Made by a program: the position numbers and the translations under genes
Notes under the pieces: generated by a model
What the model was told of the DNA's origin: nothing
What the model saw: the letters and a program-made list of their open reading frames with translations, nothing else
Database searches by the model: none
Part shown: positions 8,469 to 14,544 of the stretch, piece after piece
How the letters are laid out: each line of letters opens with the position of its first letter
Position numbering within the stretch: position 1 is the first letter of the stretch
Source: Akkermansiaceae bacterium
GTDB taxonomy: Bacteria > Verrucomicrobiota > Verrucomicrobiia > Verrucomicrobiales > Akkermansiaceae
Assembly (NCBI GenBank): GCA_903837825.1
Contig: CAILVZ010000288.1
Coordinates: 1-40,601, forward strand
Direction of reading: 5' to 3'
DNA: 40,601 nucleotides

Positions 8469-8598
8469 TGGGAGATCAATTCAATTTCCTGGCAAGACCT
8501 CGTTTGCATCTGGGATCATTCCTTCATGTGCAATGCGCAGGCTGCATTTTCGGGATTTTGTGCTTAGTCTGCGGCGATGAATGCGTTAAACCGTGTGG

Positions 8599-8919
8599 AT
8601 GGATGAACTGACACGCGATCACGGACCGCAGCCGATTGACGGCTTGATGGACCGCTGGAATTTGACCAATCATGAATTGGTGGAGGTTTCGATTGAGCAA
8701 CTCAATCACAAGCAAGTGCAAAAGGCACGCAAGGGCCGCCAACTCACGTTGAGCCTCATGCAGAAGCTGATGCGGGCACTCAATGAGACGATTGTGGCGA
8801 AGCTGCCGAAGGAGAAGAGAGCGGATTTCGCGCCCTATTTGCACAAGCACTTGTTCAACTACGCCAAGGGCTACGATGCGGCTTGGGTGGATCCGAATGA
8901 AGCGTTGTGGCCGCAGTGA
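8599..8919 (+). CDS. small HTH-like protein (unknown function)
   Basis: A 106-residue soluble protein. The middle part, DLT-like WNLTNHELVEVSIEQLNH then KQVQKARKGRQLTLSLMQKL, has the spacing of a Cro/C1-type helix-turn-helix. The QLxHKxVxKAxKGRxLT pattern recurs in small proteins of Verrucomicrobia and Planctomycetes as I remember them. The C-terminus (LHKHLFNYAKGYDAAWVDPNEALWP) is hydrophilic with several aromatics. ATG at 8599 is used; a GTG at 8593 is also in frame. Its TGA overlaps the GTG start of the FAD oxidoreductase by four bases, so it is the first gene of a coupled trio with the proposed tRNA-modification pair. It could be a regulator of that unit or an RNA-binding partner; the sequence does not decide. 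Confidence 0.75.
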   Translation: MDELTRDHGPQPIDGLMDRWNLTNHELVEVSIEQLNHKQVQKARKGRQLTLSLMQKLMRALNETIVAKLPKEKRADFAPYLHKHLFNYAKGYDAAWVDPNEALWPQ

Positions 8920-9929
8920 AGGATCGAGGTCCAGGCTGGATCATCGCGGGGCAAGGTCTGGCGGGGACTTGTCTTGCTTGGGCGCTATGGCAACGGGGCG
9001 AACCGTTCACCTTGATCGATCGAGGTTCGGGTGGCAGCTCGAGGATCGCGGCGGGGATGATCAATCCGCTGACGGGGAAAAACTTTGAACCCAGCTGGCG
9101 GATTGCGGAGTTTTTACCGGAGGCACTTGAATTTTATGGCGGAGTCGAGGCACGGATCGGGCGGCAGGTTTGGCATCCGCTGCCAGTGATGAGGCTCGCT
9201 GGATCCGATCAGGAATGGCAGAAAATCGTCTCAAAGCTCGCGGTGCCCGATGTGGCGCCATGGGTGCGAGGCGAGGTAGCGGCTCGCGACGGTTGGGTCG
9301 GTGCAGTGGACGTGCGCGGTGGGGGATGGATTCATGCGGGTGATTTTCTAACAGGCTCATGCGAGTTTTTCAAAAATCTCGGTTGCTACCAAGTTGGCGA
9401 TGTTTCACGGCTTGAGGCAAGCGATCGTGTCATTTGGTGCGATGGTGCGGCAGGCTTGTTGGCCGGGCATCTTGGTCCGCATCGCTGTGCGAAGGGGGAG
9501 ATCCTCACCGTTCGTGCTACGGGTTGGGACGAGACGTGCATCCGCATTGGAGCGGGTGGGTGGTTGGTGCCGCAGGGTGGGGAGATTTTTCGGGTGGGTT
9601 CGACCTACGAATGGAATGAACTTGATGGCTTGCCGACTGAAAAGGGGCGGGTGCGGGTCGAGGAAATCGTCCGACGTTTGGGCGGTGATGGGTTTGAGAT
9701 CATCGCGCATCATGCGGGGGTTAGGCCGATCTTGCGGCGTAGCCAGCCCTTGATCGGGCCGCTGCGTGGTGGAGGGTGGATGTTCAATGCGTTAGGTTCC
9801 AAGGGCTCGCTTTATGCGCCTGGGATGGCGGGGCGCTTGGCGCGTTGGTTGGTCGATGGGGTCGAGCCTGAGCCGGAGGTGGACTTCCGAAAGTTTTCGG
9901 TGCAGTCTGATTTGAATGAATCCGGTTGA
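8916..9929 (+). CDS. FAD-dependent DAO-family oxidoreductase, MnmC(o)/MnmL-like
   Basis: A 337-residue FAD enzyme of the D-amino-acid-oxidase family. The dinucleotide motif is GQGLAG at residues 12-17, the ribose-binding acidic residue sits in LIDRGSGGSS, and RIAAGMINPLTGKNF is the second FAD loop. A C-terminal GVRPILRRSQPLIGP and NALGSKGSLYAPGMA close the FAD site, as in MnmC and glycine oxidase. The GTG at 8916 overlaps the previous stop. Its end overlaps the start of a YtqB/MnmM-type methyltransferase by 14 bp. In enterobacteria the oxidase and methyltransferase steps that turn cmnm5U into mnm5U are one protein, MnmC. Here I infer two separate, coupled genes. A different amine substrate remains possible. 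Confidence 0.8.
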   Translation: MKDRGPGWIIAGQGLAGTCLAWALWQRGEPFTLIDRGSGGSSRIAAGMINPLTGKNFEPSWRIAEFLPEALEFYGGVEARIGRQVWHPLPVMRLAGSDQEWQKIVSKLAVPDVAPWVRGEVAARDGWVGAVDVRGGGWIHAGDFLTGSCEFFKNLGCYQVGDVSRLEASDRVIWCDGAAGLLAGHLGPHRCAKGEILTVRATGWDETCIRIGAGGWLVPQGGEIFRVGSTYEWNELDGLPTEKGRVRVEEIVRRLGGDGFEIIAHHAGVRPILRRSQPLIGPLRGGGWMFNALGSKGSLYAPGMAGRLARWLVDGVEPEPEVDFRKFSVQSDLNESG

Positions 9930-10494
9930 TTCCATGTTTCCTCCGCGGCCGACGGCGTTGGCATGGGAGATCTTGCGGCCCTTGATTCGGGCGGGAGATC
10001 GGGTGGTCGATGCGACCGCTGGCAACGGTTACGATACGGTCTTTCTAGCAGAATGTGTTGGGCCTGACGGAAAGGTCATCGCCTTCGACATTCAGGAGTT
10101 GGCACTGGTTTCCGCGCGTGCGCGAGTGGATGAGGTTGGTCTGTTGGATCGGGTTAATTTCATCCATGGGTCTCATGTCGGGATGGCATCGCATGTTGAG
10201 CGCGGATCGGTTGCTGTGATCATGTTCAACCTTGGCTATCTGCCAGGAAATGACCACGCGGTGACCACCGAGGTGGCTGACACGCTTGAAGCGCTGGAAG
10301 TCGCGTTTGAGTTGATCCGGCCTGGCGGTGCCTTGTCGGTGGTGTGTTATCCCGGGCACCCGGCGGGAGCCTTGGAGGCGGAGGCCGTGGAGGCGCTTTT
10401 CCAAGGGAAAACTGCCAGCGGGTGGCGGGTTGCTAAGTATGGCGCGTTGGGGACACGGCGGCCAGCGCCGTTTTTGCTGATCGCGGGCAAATAA
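9916..10494 (+). CDS. mnmM: class I SAM methyltransferase, YtqB/MnmM family
   Basis: A 192-residue Rossmann methyltransferase closely matching YtqB (MnmM) of Bacillus, which methylates 5-aminomethyl-uridine to 5-methylaminomethyl-uridine at the tRNA wobble position. The SAM motif I is VVDATAGNGYDT at 30-41, and the ribose-binding acidic residue lies in IAFDIQE (55-61). The family-specific FNLGYLPGNDHAVTT is at 104-118 and YPGHPAG near 140. These are the marks that separate this family from RsmH and other methylases. The start lies inside the end of the FAD oxidoreductase gene, so translation is probably coupled. The order oxidase then methyltransferase is the same as the reaction order. A strong hairpin terminator follows the stop. 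Confidence 0.85.
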   Translation: MNPVDSMFPPRPTALAWEILRPLIRAGDRVVDATAGNGYDTVFLAECVGPDGKVIAFDIQELALVSARARVDEVGLLDRVNFIHGSHVGMASHVERGSVAVIMFNLGYLPGNDHAVTTEVADTLEALEVAFELIRPGGALSVVCYPGHPAGALEAEAVEALFQGKTASGWRVAKYGALGTRRPAPFLLIAGK

Positions 10495-10505
10495 AAATCT
10501 GCTAG

Positions 10506-10532
10506 ATCATTCTAATAATTTATTAGAATGAT
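10506..10532. terminator. bidirectional rho-independent-type terminator
   Basis: ATCATTCTAAT (10506-10516) and ATTAGAATGAT (10522-10532) form a perfect 11-bp stem with a 5-base loop. A-rich sequence precedes it (AATAAAAATCT) and T-rich sequence follows (CTTATTTGG). It sits between the convergent stops of the MnmM-like gene (10494) and the thioredoxin-like gene (10538), so it can serve both strands. Confidence 0.85.
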
Positions 10533-10537
10533 AGATC

Positions 10538-11632
10538 TTATTTGGCAGTTGTCTTGACCTCGGAAAGCAATGCTTCGGCGGTGAGTTCTGCAAACGATCC
10601 TGGAGCACCGATGTAGTGGATTTTTCGATCACCATCGAGAATGTAAATGATCGGCCATGCGTTCACCCGGTAGGTTTTTGCGAGTTGGTTGGTGGGGTCG
10701 CAGAAATTCGGCCAATTGACCGTGCCATCCGCTTGGAGTTCGCGGAGTTTCTGCTCGGGGTCATTGTTCACACCGATCACCGCAAGCGGGCGGTTTTTGA
10801 ATCGCGTGGTCATGCTTGAGGTGATTTCGATGACGTGCGTGGCATCCGTGCTGGTGCTGTTCCAGAAGAGCAGAGCGATCACCTTGCCTTTGTTGGCCGA
10901 GAGTGAAATGGGCTTTTTCGCCGAGTCCAGTCCGACGAGATCTGGGGCGATGCGACCCTTCGTTAGAAAGCGGATGATGTAGAGTTCATCCTCTGCGACT
11001 TTAGCGACCGTGCTGCCGTTGAACTCGACATCGACACTCTGGATGATCGCCTTGCGGAGGAAATTGAGGCGCCTTTTCATGATGTCGTCGCGATCGCCGA
11101 GGGTCTTGAGCTGGATGGCGGCTCCGAGTGCGGCAACGCCTTGGGTCTTCGGGTCGGGGTGGGTTGATTCGATCTTCTCAAGGAGCTTGAGCGAGCGAGG
11201 GTCGGCTTGGGCCGTGAGCGCGGCGCAGATCGGAACGAGTTTCGTGCTGGTGAGGTGGTAGGACTCGATGGCTTTGCGGATCGCTTCATTTTCTTTGGCG
11301 AAAATCGGCAGGGCCACCCCGGTTTCTTGGCCTGCCACCATGCCGGCGGTGAGGCGCAGGAACCACGCGGCGGGTTCCAATGTGGATTCTTGGTCGAGCG
11401 AGCGGTTGATGGCGACCCACATTTCCTTCGCATAGGCCGTGGCATCCGGGCGGTGTGTGGCGAGCTTCGTGCGGTCATCCGGTGTGGTCGCACTTTTCAT
11501 TTCCAATGACCACTTCTCCATGGCGACCTGATAGGATTTCTCGATGCGCTGGCTTTCGGTCGCGGGTGAGGCATGGGCAACCGAAATTGCGGTGAAGCAA
11601 GCCAGTGAGAAAAAGAAATTGAAGCGATTCAT
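10538..11632 (-). CDS. exported thioredoxin-fold (TlpA/AhpC-TSA-like) protein without CxxC
   Basis: A 364-residue protein with an N-terminal signal peptide (MNRFNFFFSLACFTAISVAHA). A helical region of about 200 residues follows, and the C-terminal third is thioredoxin-like: APDLVGLDSAKKPISLS, KGKVIALLFWNSTSTDA, RFKNRPLAVIGVNND, and a cis-proline loop VNAWPIIYILDGDRKI. In TlpA/ResA proteins the FW segment leads into a CxxC redox pair. Here residues 256-264 read FWNSTSTDA with no cysteine, so it cannot act as a standard thiol-disulfide oxidoreductase. A binding or chaperone role is possible. ATG at 11632 is chosen over 11644 because it gives the cleaner signal peptide. It lies 52 bp after dxr on the same strand and may be read with cdsA-dxr. 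Confidence 0.8.
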   Translation of the reverse strand: MNRFNFFFSLACFTAISVAHASPATESQRIEKSYQVAMEKWSLEMKSATTPDDRTKLATHRPDATAYAKEMWVAINRSLDQESTLEPAAWFLRLTAGMVAGQETGVALPIFAKENEAIRKAIESYHLTSTKLVPICAALTAQADPRSLKLLEKIESTHPDPKTQGVAALGAAIQLKTLGDRDDIMKRRLNFLRKAIIQSVDVEFNGSTVAKVAEDELYIIRFLTKGRIAPDLVGLDSAKKPISLSANKGKVIALLFWNSTSTDATHVIEITSSMTTRFKNRPLAVIGVNNDPEQKLRELQADGTVNWPNFCDPTNQLAKTYRVNAWPIIYILDGDRKIHYIGAPGSFAELTAEALLSEVKTTAK

Positions 11633-11684
11633 GTGGTGGAACATAGCGAATGAAAATGGGCGATGGAAATCGGAAAAGCTGGGC

Positions 11685-12863
11685 TTAGGTAAAGTCTGCG
11701 AGGATCGCTGACGCTTGCTCGCGCGCGCTTAGGTCGGCCGTCACGATGGCCTCAAGGTCGGGCGAGTGTTGGACCGAATGCGCATCCATGACTGCGGCCA
11801 CACACTGCCAGATGGCAGGGAACGAGATCTTTTCGGCACGGAAGGCATCGACGGCGACTTCGTTGGCGGCATTGTAAACCGCAGGAAGGGTTCCGCCTGT
11901 TAGACCCGCGCGGCGAGCCAGATCGAGTGCCGGGAAGTCGACATTTCGCGGTGCTTCAAATTCCAACTTGGAAAGTGTTGGGAAATCGAGTGGCTGCAAT
12001 CCGCCTTTCACGCGGCGGGGCCAGGTGAGTGCATACTGGATCGGAAAACACATGTCCGTCCGGCTCAGTTGGGCAAGCACCGAGCCATCGGTGAACTCCA
12101 CCATCGAGTGGATGATGCTCTGCGGATGAATCACCACATCGATGCGATCCATGCCGATGCCGAACAGCCAGCGGGCTTCGATCATTTCGAGGCCTTTGTT
12201 GAAAAGGGTGGCCGAGTCGATGGTGATTTTCGGCCCCATTTCCCAGGTCGGGTGTTTGAGTGCTTGGGCGAGGGTGACTTTCGAAATTTGTTCGGGCGCA
12301 AGCGTTCGAAAGGGCCCGCCTGATGCGGTTAGAATGAGCCTTGTGACTTCGGCTTCGCCTCCGCGATGGCCATCGAGACACTGGAAAATTGCGTTGTGTT
12401 CGCTGTCCACGGGCAGGAGTTTGACCCCGCGTTTGGCGGCGGCGGTGGTGATGATTTCACCAGCCATCACCAAGATCTCCTTGGAGGCGATGGCGAGATC
12501 CTTCCCGGCCTCGATGGCGGCTAGCGCGGGGTGGAGGCCTGCGGTGCCGACGATCGCGACGAGCACGACGTCAGCATTGGCAAGCGTCGCGAGTTCTGCG
12601 AGGCCATCGGCGCCGAGGTAGATTTTCACATCAGGCGGCAATAGAGATCGGAGTTCCGCTTCACCCGAGCGGTCGAACAGCGCAACGTGTTCGACCCCGG
12701 TTTCGATCGCTTGATCGGCCAGCTTGCGGACGTTGCTGTGGGCGGCGAGTGCGATGATTTCGATTTCATCGGGCAGCTCGCGAGCGACCTTCAGGGTCGA
12801 GGTGCCGATTGAGCCTGTTGACCCTAGCAAAACGACCCGGCGCCTCTGTGATGATGCGCTCAT
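11685..12863 (-). CDS. dxr: 1-deoxy-D-xylulose 5-phosphate reductoisomerase
   Basis: Second enzyme of the MEP (non-mevalonate) isoprenoid pathway; it rearranges and reduces DXP to 2-C-methyl-D-erythritol 4-phosphate with NADPH and a divalent metal. The NADPH loop is LLGSTGSIGTSTL (residues 12-24). The metal and substrate residues are in LPVDSEHNAIFQCL, TASGGPFR, and TIDSATLFNKGLEMIEA. IHPQSIIHSMVEF and AANEVAVDAF complete the set. The length, 392 residues, is normal. The ATG at 12863 overlaps the cdsA stop by four bases, so the pair is translationally coupled. The order cdsA-dxr is a common bacterial arrangement, usually downstream of uppS, which is not present here. Confidence 0.97.
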   Translation of the reverse strand: MSASSQRRRVVLLGSTGSIGTSTLKVARELPDEIEIIALAAHSNVRKLADQAIETGVEHVALFDRSGEAELRSLLPPDVKIYLGADGLAELATLANADVVLVAIVGTAGLHPALAAIEAGKDLAIASKEILVMAGEIITTAAAKRGVKLLPVDSEHNAIFQCLDGHRGGEAEVTRLILTASGGPFRTLAPEQISKVTLAQALKHPTWEMGPKITIDSATLFNKGLEMIEARWLFGIGMDRIDVVIHPQSIIHSMVEFTDGSVLAQLSRTDMCFPIQYALTWPRRVKGGLQPLDFPTLSKLEFEAPRNVDFPALDLARRAGLTGGTLPAVYNAANEVAVDAFRAEKISFPAIWQCVAAVMDAHSVQHSPDLEAIVTADLSAREQASAILADFT

Positions 12864-13780
12864 GTCGAAGAGAAAAGCACCCATTTCAGGTAGAAATAGA
12901 GCGCGGGAGCGGTGAAGCAAATGCTATCGATGAGATCGAGTGAGCCACCGATGCCCGGGAGCATTCCACCGGAATCCTTCGCGTGGATCGAGCGTTTGAC
13001 GACACTTTCTGCCAGATCTCCGATCACTGCGAGAATGGATAGAATGAAGCCAAGGGTGATCACATGGCTCCATTTTTGGAAAATTGAAAGGGGTTCAGGG
13101 AAAATCCAGAAGAGTCCGCACGCAGCGAGTTGGGAGAAAATGAGTGCTCCGATCAGTCCTTCCCAGGTTTTTCCAGGGCTGACGTGGGGGATCATTTTGT
13201 GGCGGCCAAAAAGCGAGCCGACGACGTAGGCGCCCATGTCGGTGAATTTTGTCACGGCGAGCAGCCAGAGCAGAAGGAATGCCCCAGAGCGGCTCACCAT
13301 CCCGAGGTCTGCGGTTGGATCATGAGTCAGGAATGTGATTCGGGCTGCGAAGTTGAAGAGAAATGCGATGTAAACGAACCCTAGCAGGTTGGCGGCGACT
13401 GCTAGCAGCGCCTCGATGCCGCGGATCGGATAGCGAAGCTGCAAGGTGAACGAGCCTAAAATGGCCACGAAAATGGCGAGGGTGTCGAAGTCCTGCGGGA
13501 TCGATTGACTATGGAGAAAATACCAGTAAATGCCCGCACAGTAGGCGGCGGCTAGGAGGAAACCGAAGCGGGGGAAGCACATCACCTCTGCGTGCCGCAA
13601 CATCCGGAAATACTCGACAGTTGCGATCATCGCGAGGGCCTCGATCAGGCCAAGCACGGCCCAAGATTTGCCGCTGGCAAAGATCGTCGTCACCAGCGCC
13701 CAGAGAAAGAGCGTGCTGGCGGCTCGCCGAATAAAAACGATCGCTTTAGATGGGTTAGCGGGCGCGGTGAGGTCTGCCAT
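12860..13780 (-). CDS. cdsA: phosphatidate cytidylyltransferase
   Basis: Integral membrane enzyme that makes CDP-diacylglycerol from phosphatidate and CTP, the branch point of bacterial phospholipid synthesis. The 306 residues carry about eight hydrophobic helices. The central motif FTDMGAYVVGSLFGRHKM followed by HVSPGKTWEGLIGA is typical. The C-terminal CdsA signature reads SVVKRSIHAKDSGGMLPGIGGSLDLIDS, where Escherichia has GHGG and DRxDS. The His-to-Ile and Arg-to-Leu changes are ones I have seen in related PVC proteins, so I do not read them as loss of function. ATG at 13780 is used; ATG at 13789 would add three residues. The stop overlaps dxr by four bases. Confidence 0.95.
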   Translation of the reverse strand: MADLTAPANPSKAIVFIRRAASTLFLWALVTTIFASGKSWAVLGLIEALAMIATVEYFRMLRHAEVMCFPRFGFLLAAAYCAGIYWYFLHSQSIPQDFDTLAIFVAILGSFTLQLRYPIRGIEALLAVAANLLGFVYIAFLFNFAARITFLTHDPTADLGMVSRSGAFLLLWLLAVTKFTDMGAYVVGSLFGRHKMIPHVSPGKTWEGLIGALIFSQLAACGLFWIFPEPLSIFQKWSHVITLGFILSILAVIGDLAESVVKRSIHAKDSGGMLPGIGGSLDLIDSICFTAPALYFYLKWVLFSST

Positions 13781-13912
13781 CGCAGGCAATTTTAAGCGGA
13801 CTCCGGGCCCTGTGACAACTCATTCGTGAAAAGCAGCGCAACCTTTTTCAAAATCCGCGGTTTGATGATCAAGCGAGGCCAAAAGGCTTCGAGAAACCAA
13901 ATAAAAACAACG

Positions 13913-14335
13913 ATGAAAACCTCCACACTAATGACCTTGGGTGCCCTGATCGGTACCTGTGCCTTCGCAAGCGCTCAAGACCAACCCAAGCGCCCAGACG
14001 GACCAAAGCGCGAAGTTCCAGCCGCAATTCTTGAAAAGTTCGACCTCGATAAGGACGGCAAGCTTTCCGACGAAGAGCGTAAGGCAGTTCGCGAAGAGAT
14101 GAAAGCTAAGCACGCTGCATTGGTCGAGAAGTACGATGCCAACAAGGATGGCAAGCTCGACAAAGAAGAGCTTCAAGCAGCAAAAGATGCTGGCGAACAA
14201 CTTCCTCCAGGCGGCAAAGGTCCGAAGGGCGAAAAAGGTCCTAAGGGCGGCAAAGGTCCTAAGGGCGAAAAGGGTCCTAAGGGCGGCGAGGGTGCACCAC
14301 CAGAAGGCGCACCACCAGCCCCTCCTGCTGAATAA
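13913..14335 (+). CDS. secreted EF-hand protein with collagen-like tail
   Basis: A 140-residue exported protein. A signal peptide (MKTSTLMTLGALIGTCAFASAQ) is followed by two EF-hand loops, DLDKDGKLSDEE and DANKDGKLDKEE, both with the D-x-D-x-D-G spacing needed for calcium. After residue 95 the sequence becomes Gly-X-Y triplets (GPK GEK GPK GGK, twice), then a Pro/Ala/Glu-rich end. The triplets come from a 36-bp tandem repeat. The tail has too few triplets for a stable collagen helix; a flexible, lysine-rich linker is the safer reading. ATG at 13913 is chosen because the longer frame from 13826 has no signal peptide. No Shine-Dalgarno is present. A strong terminator follows, so this is a single-gene unit. 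Confidence 0.85.
   Translation: MKTSTLMTLGALIGTCAFASAQDQPKRPDGPKREVPAAILEKFDLDKDGKLSDEERKAVREEMKAKHAALVEKYDANKDGKLDKEELQAAKDAGEQLPPGGKGPKGEKGPKGGKGPKGEKGPKGGEGAPPEGAPPAPPAE
14219..14290 (+). repeat. 36-bp tandem repeat, two copies, inside the EF-hand gene
   Basis: Units 14219-14254 and 14255-14290 are nearly identical and each encodes GPKGEKGPKGG plus Lys or Glu. Each unit is itself two diverged 18-bp halves. The number of copies could vary by slippage without breaking the frame. Confidence 0.85.
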
Positions 14336-14370
14336 GCCTTCGTGGGTCTGATATGACCTGCAAATTTCAA

Positions 14371-14406
14371 AACCGCAGTCTGCCCCGTGCAGTCTGCGGT
14401 TTTTTT
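14371..14406 (+). terminator. rho-independent terminator of the EF-hand gene
   Basis: AACCGCAG (14371-14378) pairs with CTGCGGTT (14394-14401). An inner CTGC/GCAG extends the stem around a CCCGT loop, and seven T follow directly. It lies 36 bp after the stop codon. Confidence 0.9.
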
Positions 14407-14493
14407 GATCTATATCCGCGAAGATCCTCACGCTGTCTGGATCACCGAGGGCTGGACGGCGTCGGATCGAGATCAATTTCTTCTTAATAGGAC

Positions 14494-14504
14494 TTTACGC
14501 TAAA
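14494..14504 (+). promoter_or_regulatory. TTTACGCTAAA motif upstream of the MlaA-hydrolase gene
   Basis: The 11-mer TTTACGCTAAA lies about 40 bp before the start at 14545 and overlaps a small inverted repeat (TTACGC/GCGTAA). The same 11-mer occurs in reverse orientation at 16530-16540, just before the next gene. It may be an operator or part of a promoter; I do not recognise the factor. Confidence 0.3.
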
Positions 14505-14544
14505 ATGGCGTAAGCTAGTCTCCCGCCCGTCTGTGAGTCCCTCA

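Noticed and set aside
8179..8611. Overlapping open frames on both strands in the repeat region
   Set aside because: All are low in family-like sequence and arise from the GC-rich palindromes; none has a credible start or partner.
12860..13780. CdsA signature changes (GIGG, DLIDS) as a sign of an inactive enzyme
   Set aside because: The same changes appear in PVC homologues as I remember them, and the catalytic Asp residues remain.
14501..14506. TAAAAT as a -10 box for the MlaA-hydrolase gene
   Set aside because: The hexamer 17 bases upstream (TTCTTC) is a poor -35, so I do not call a promoter.
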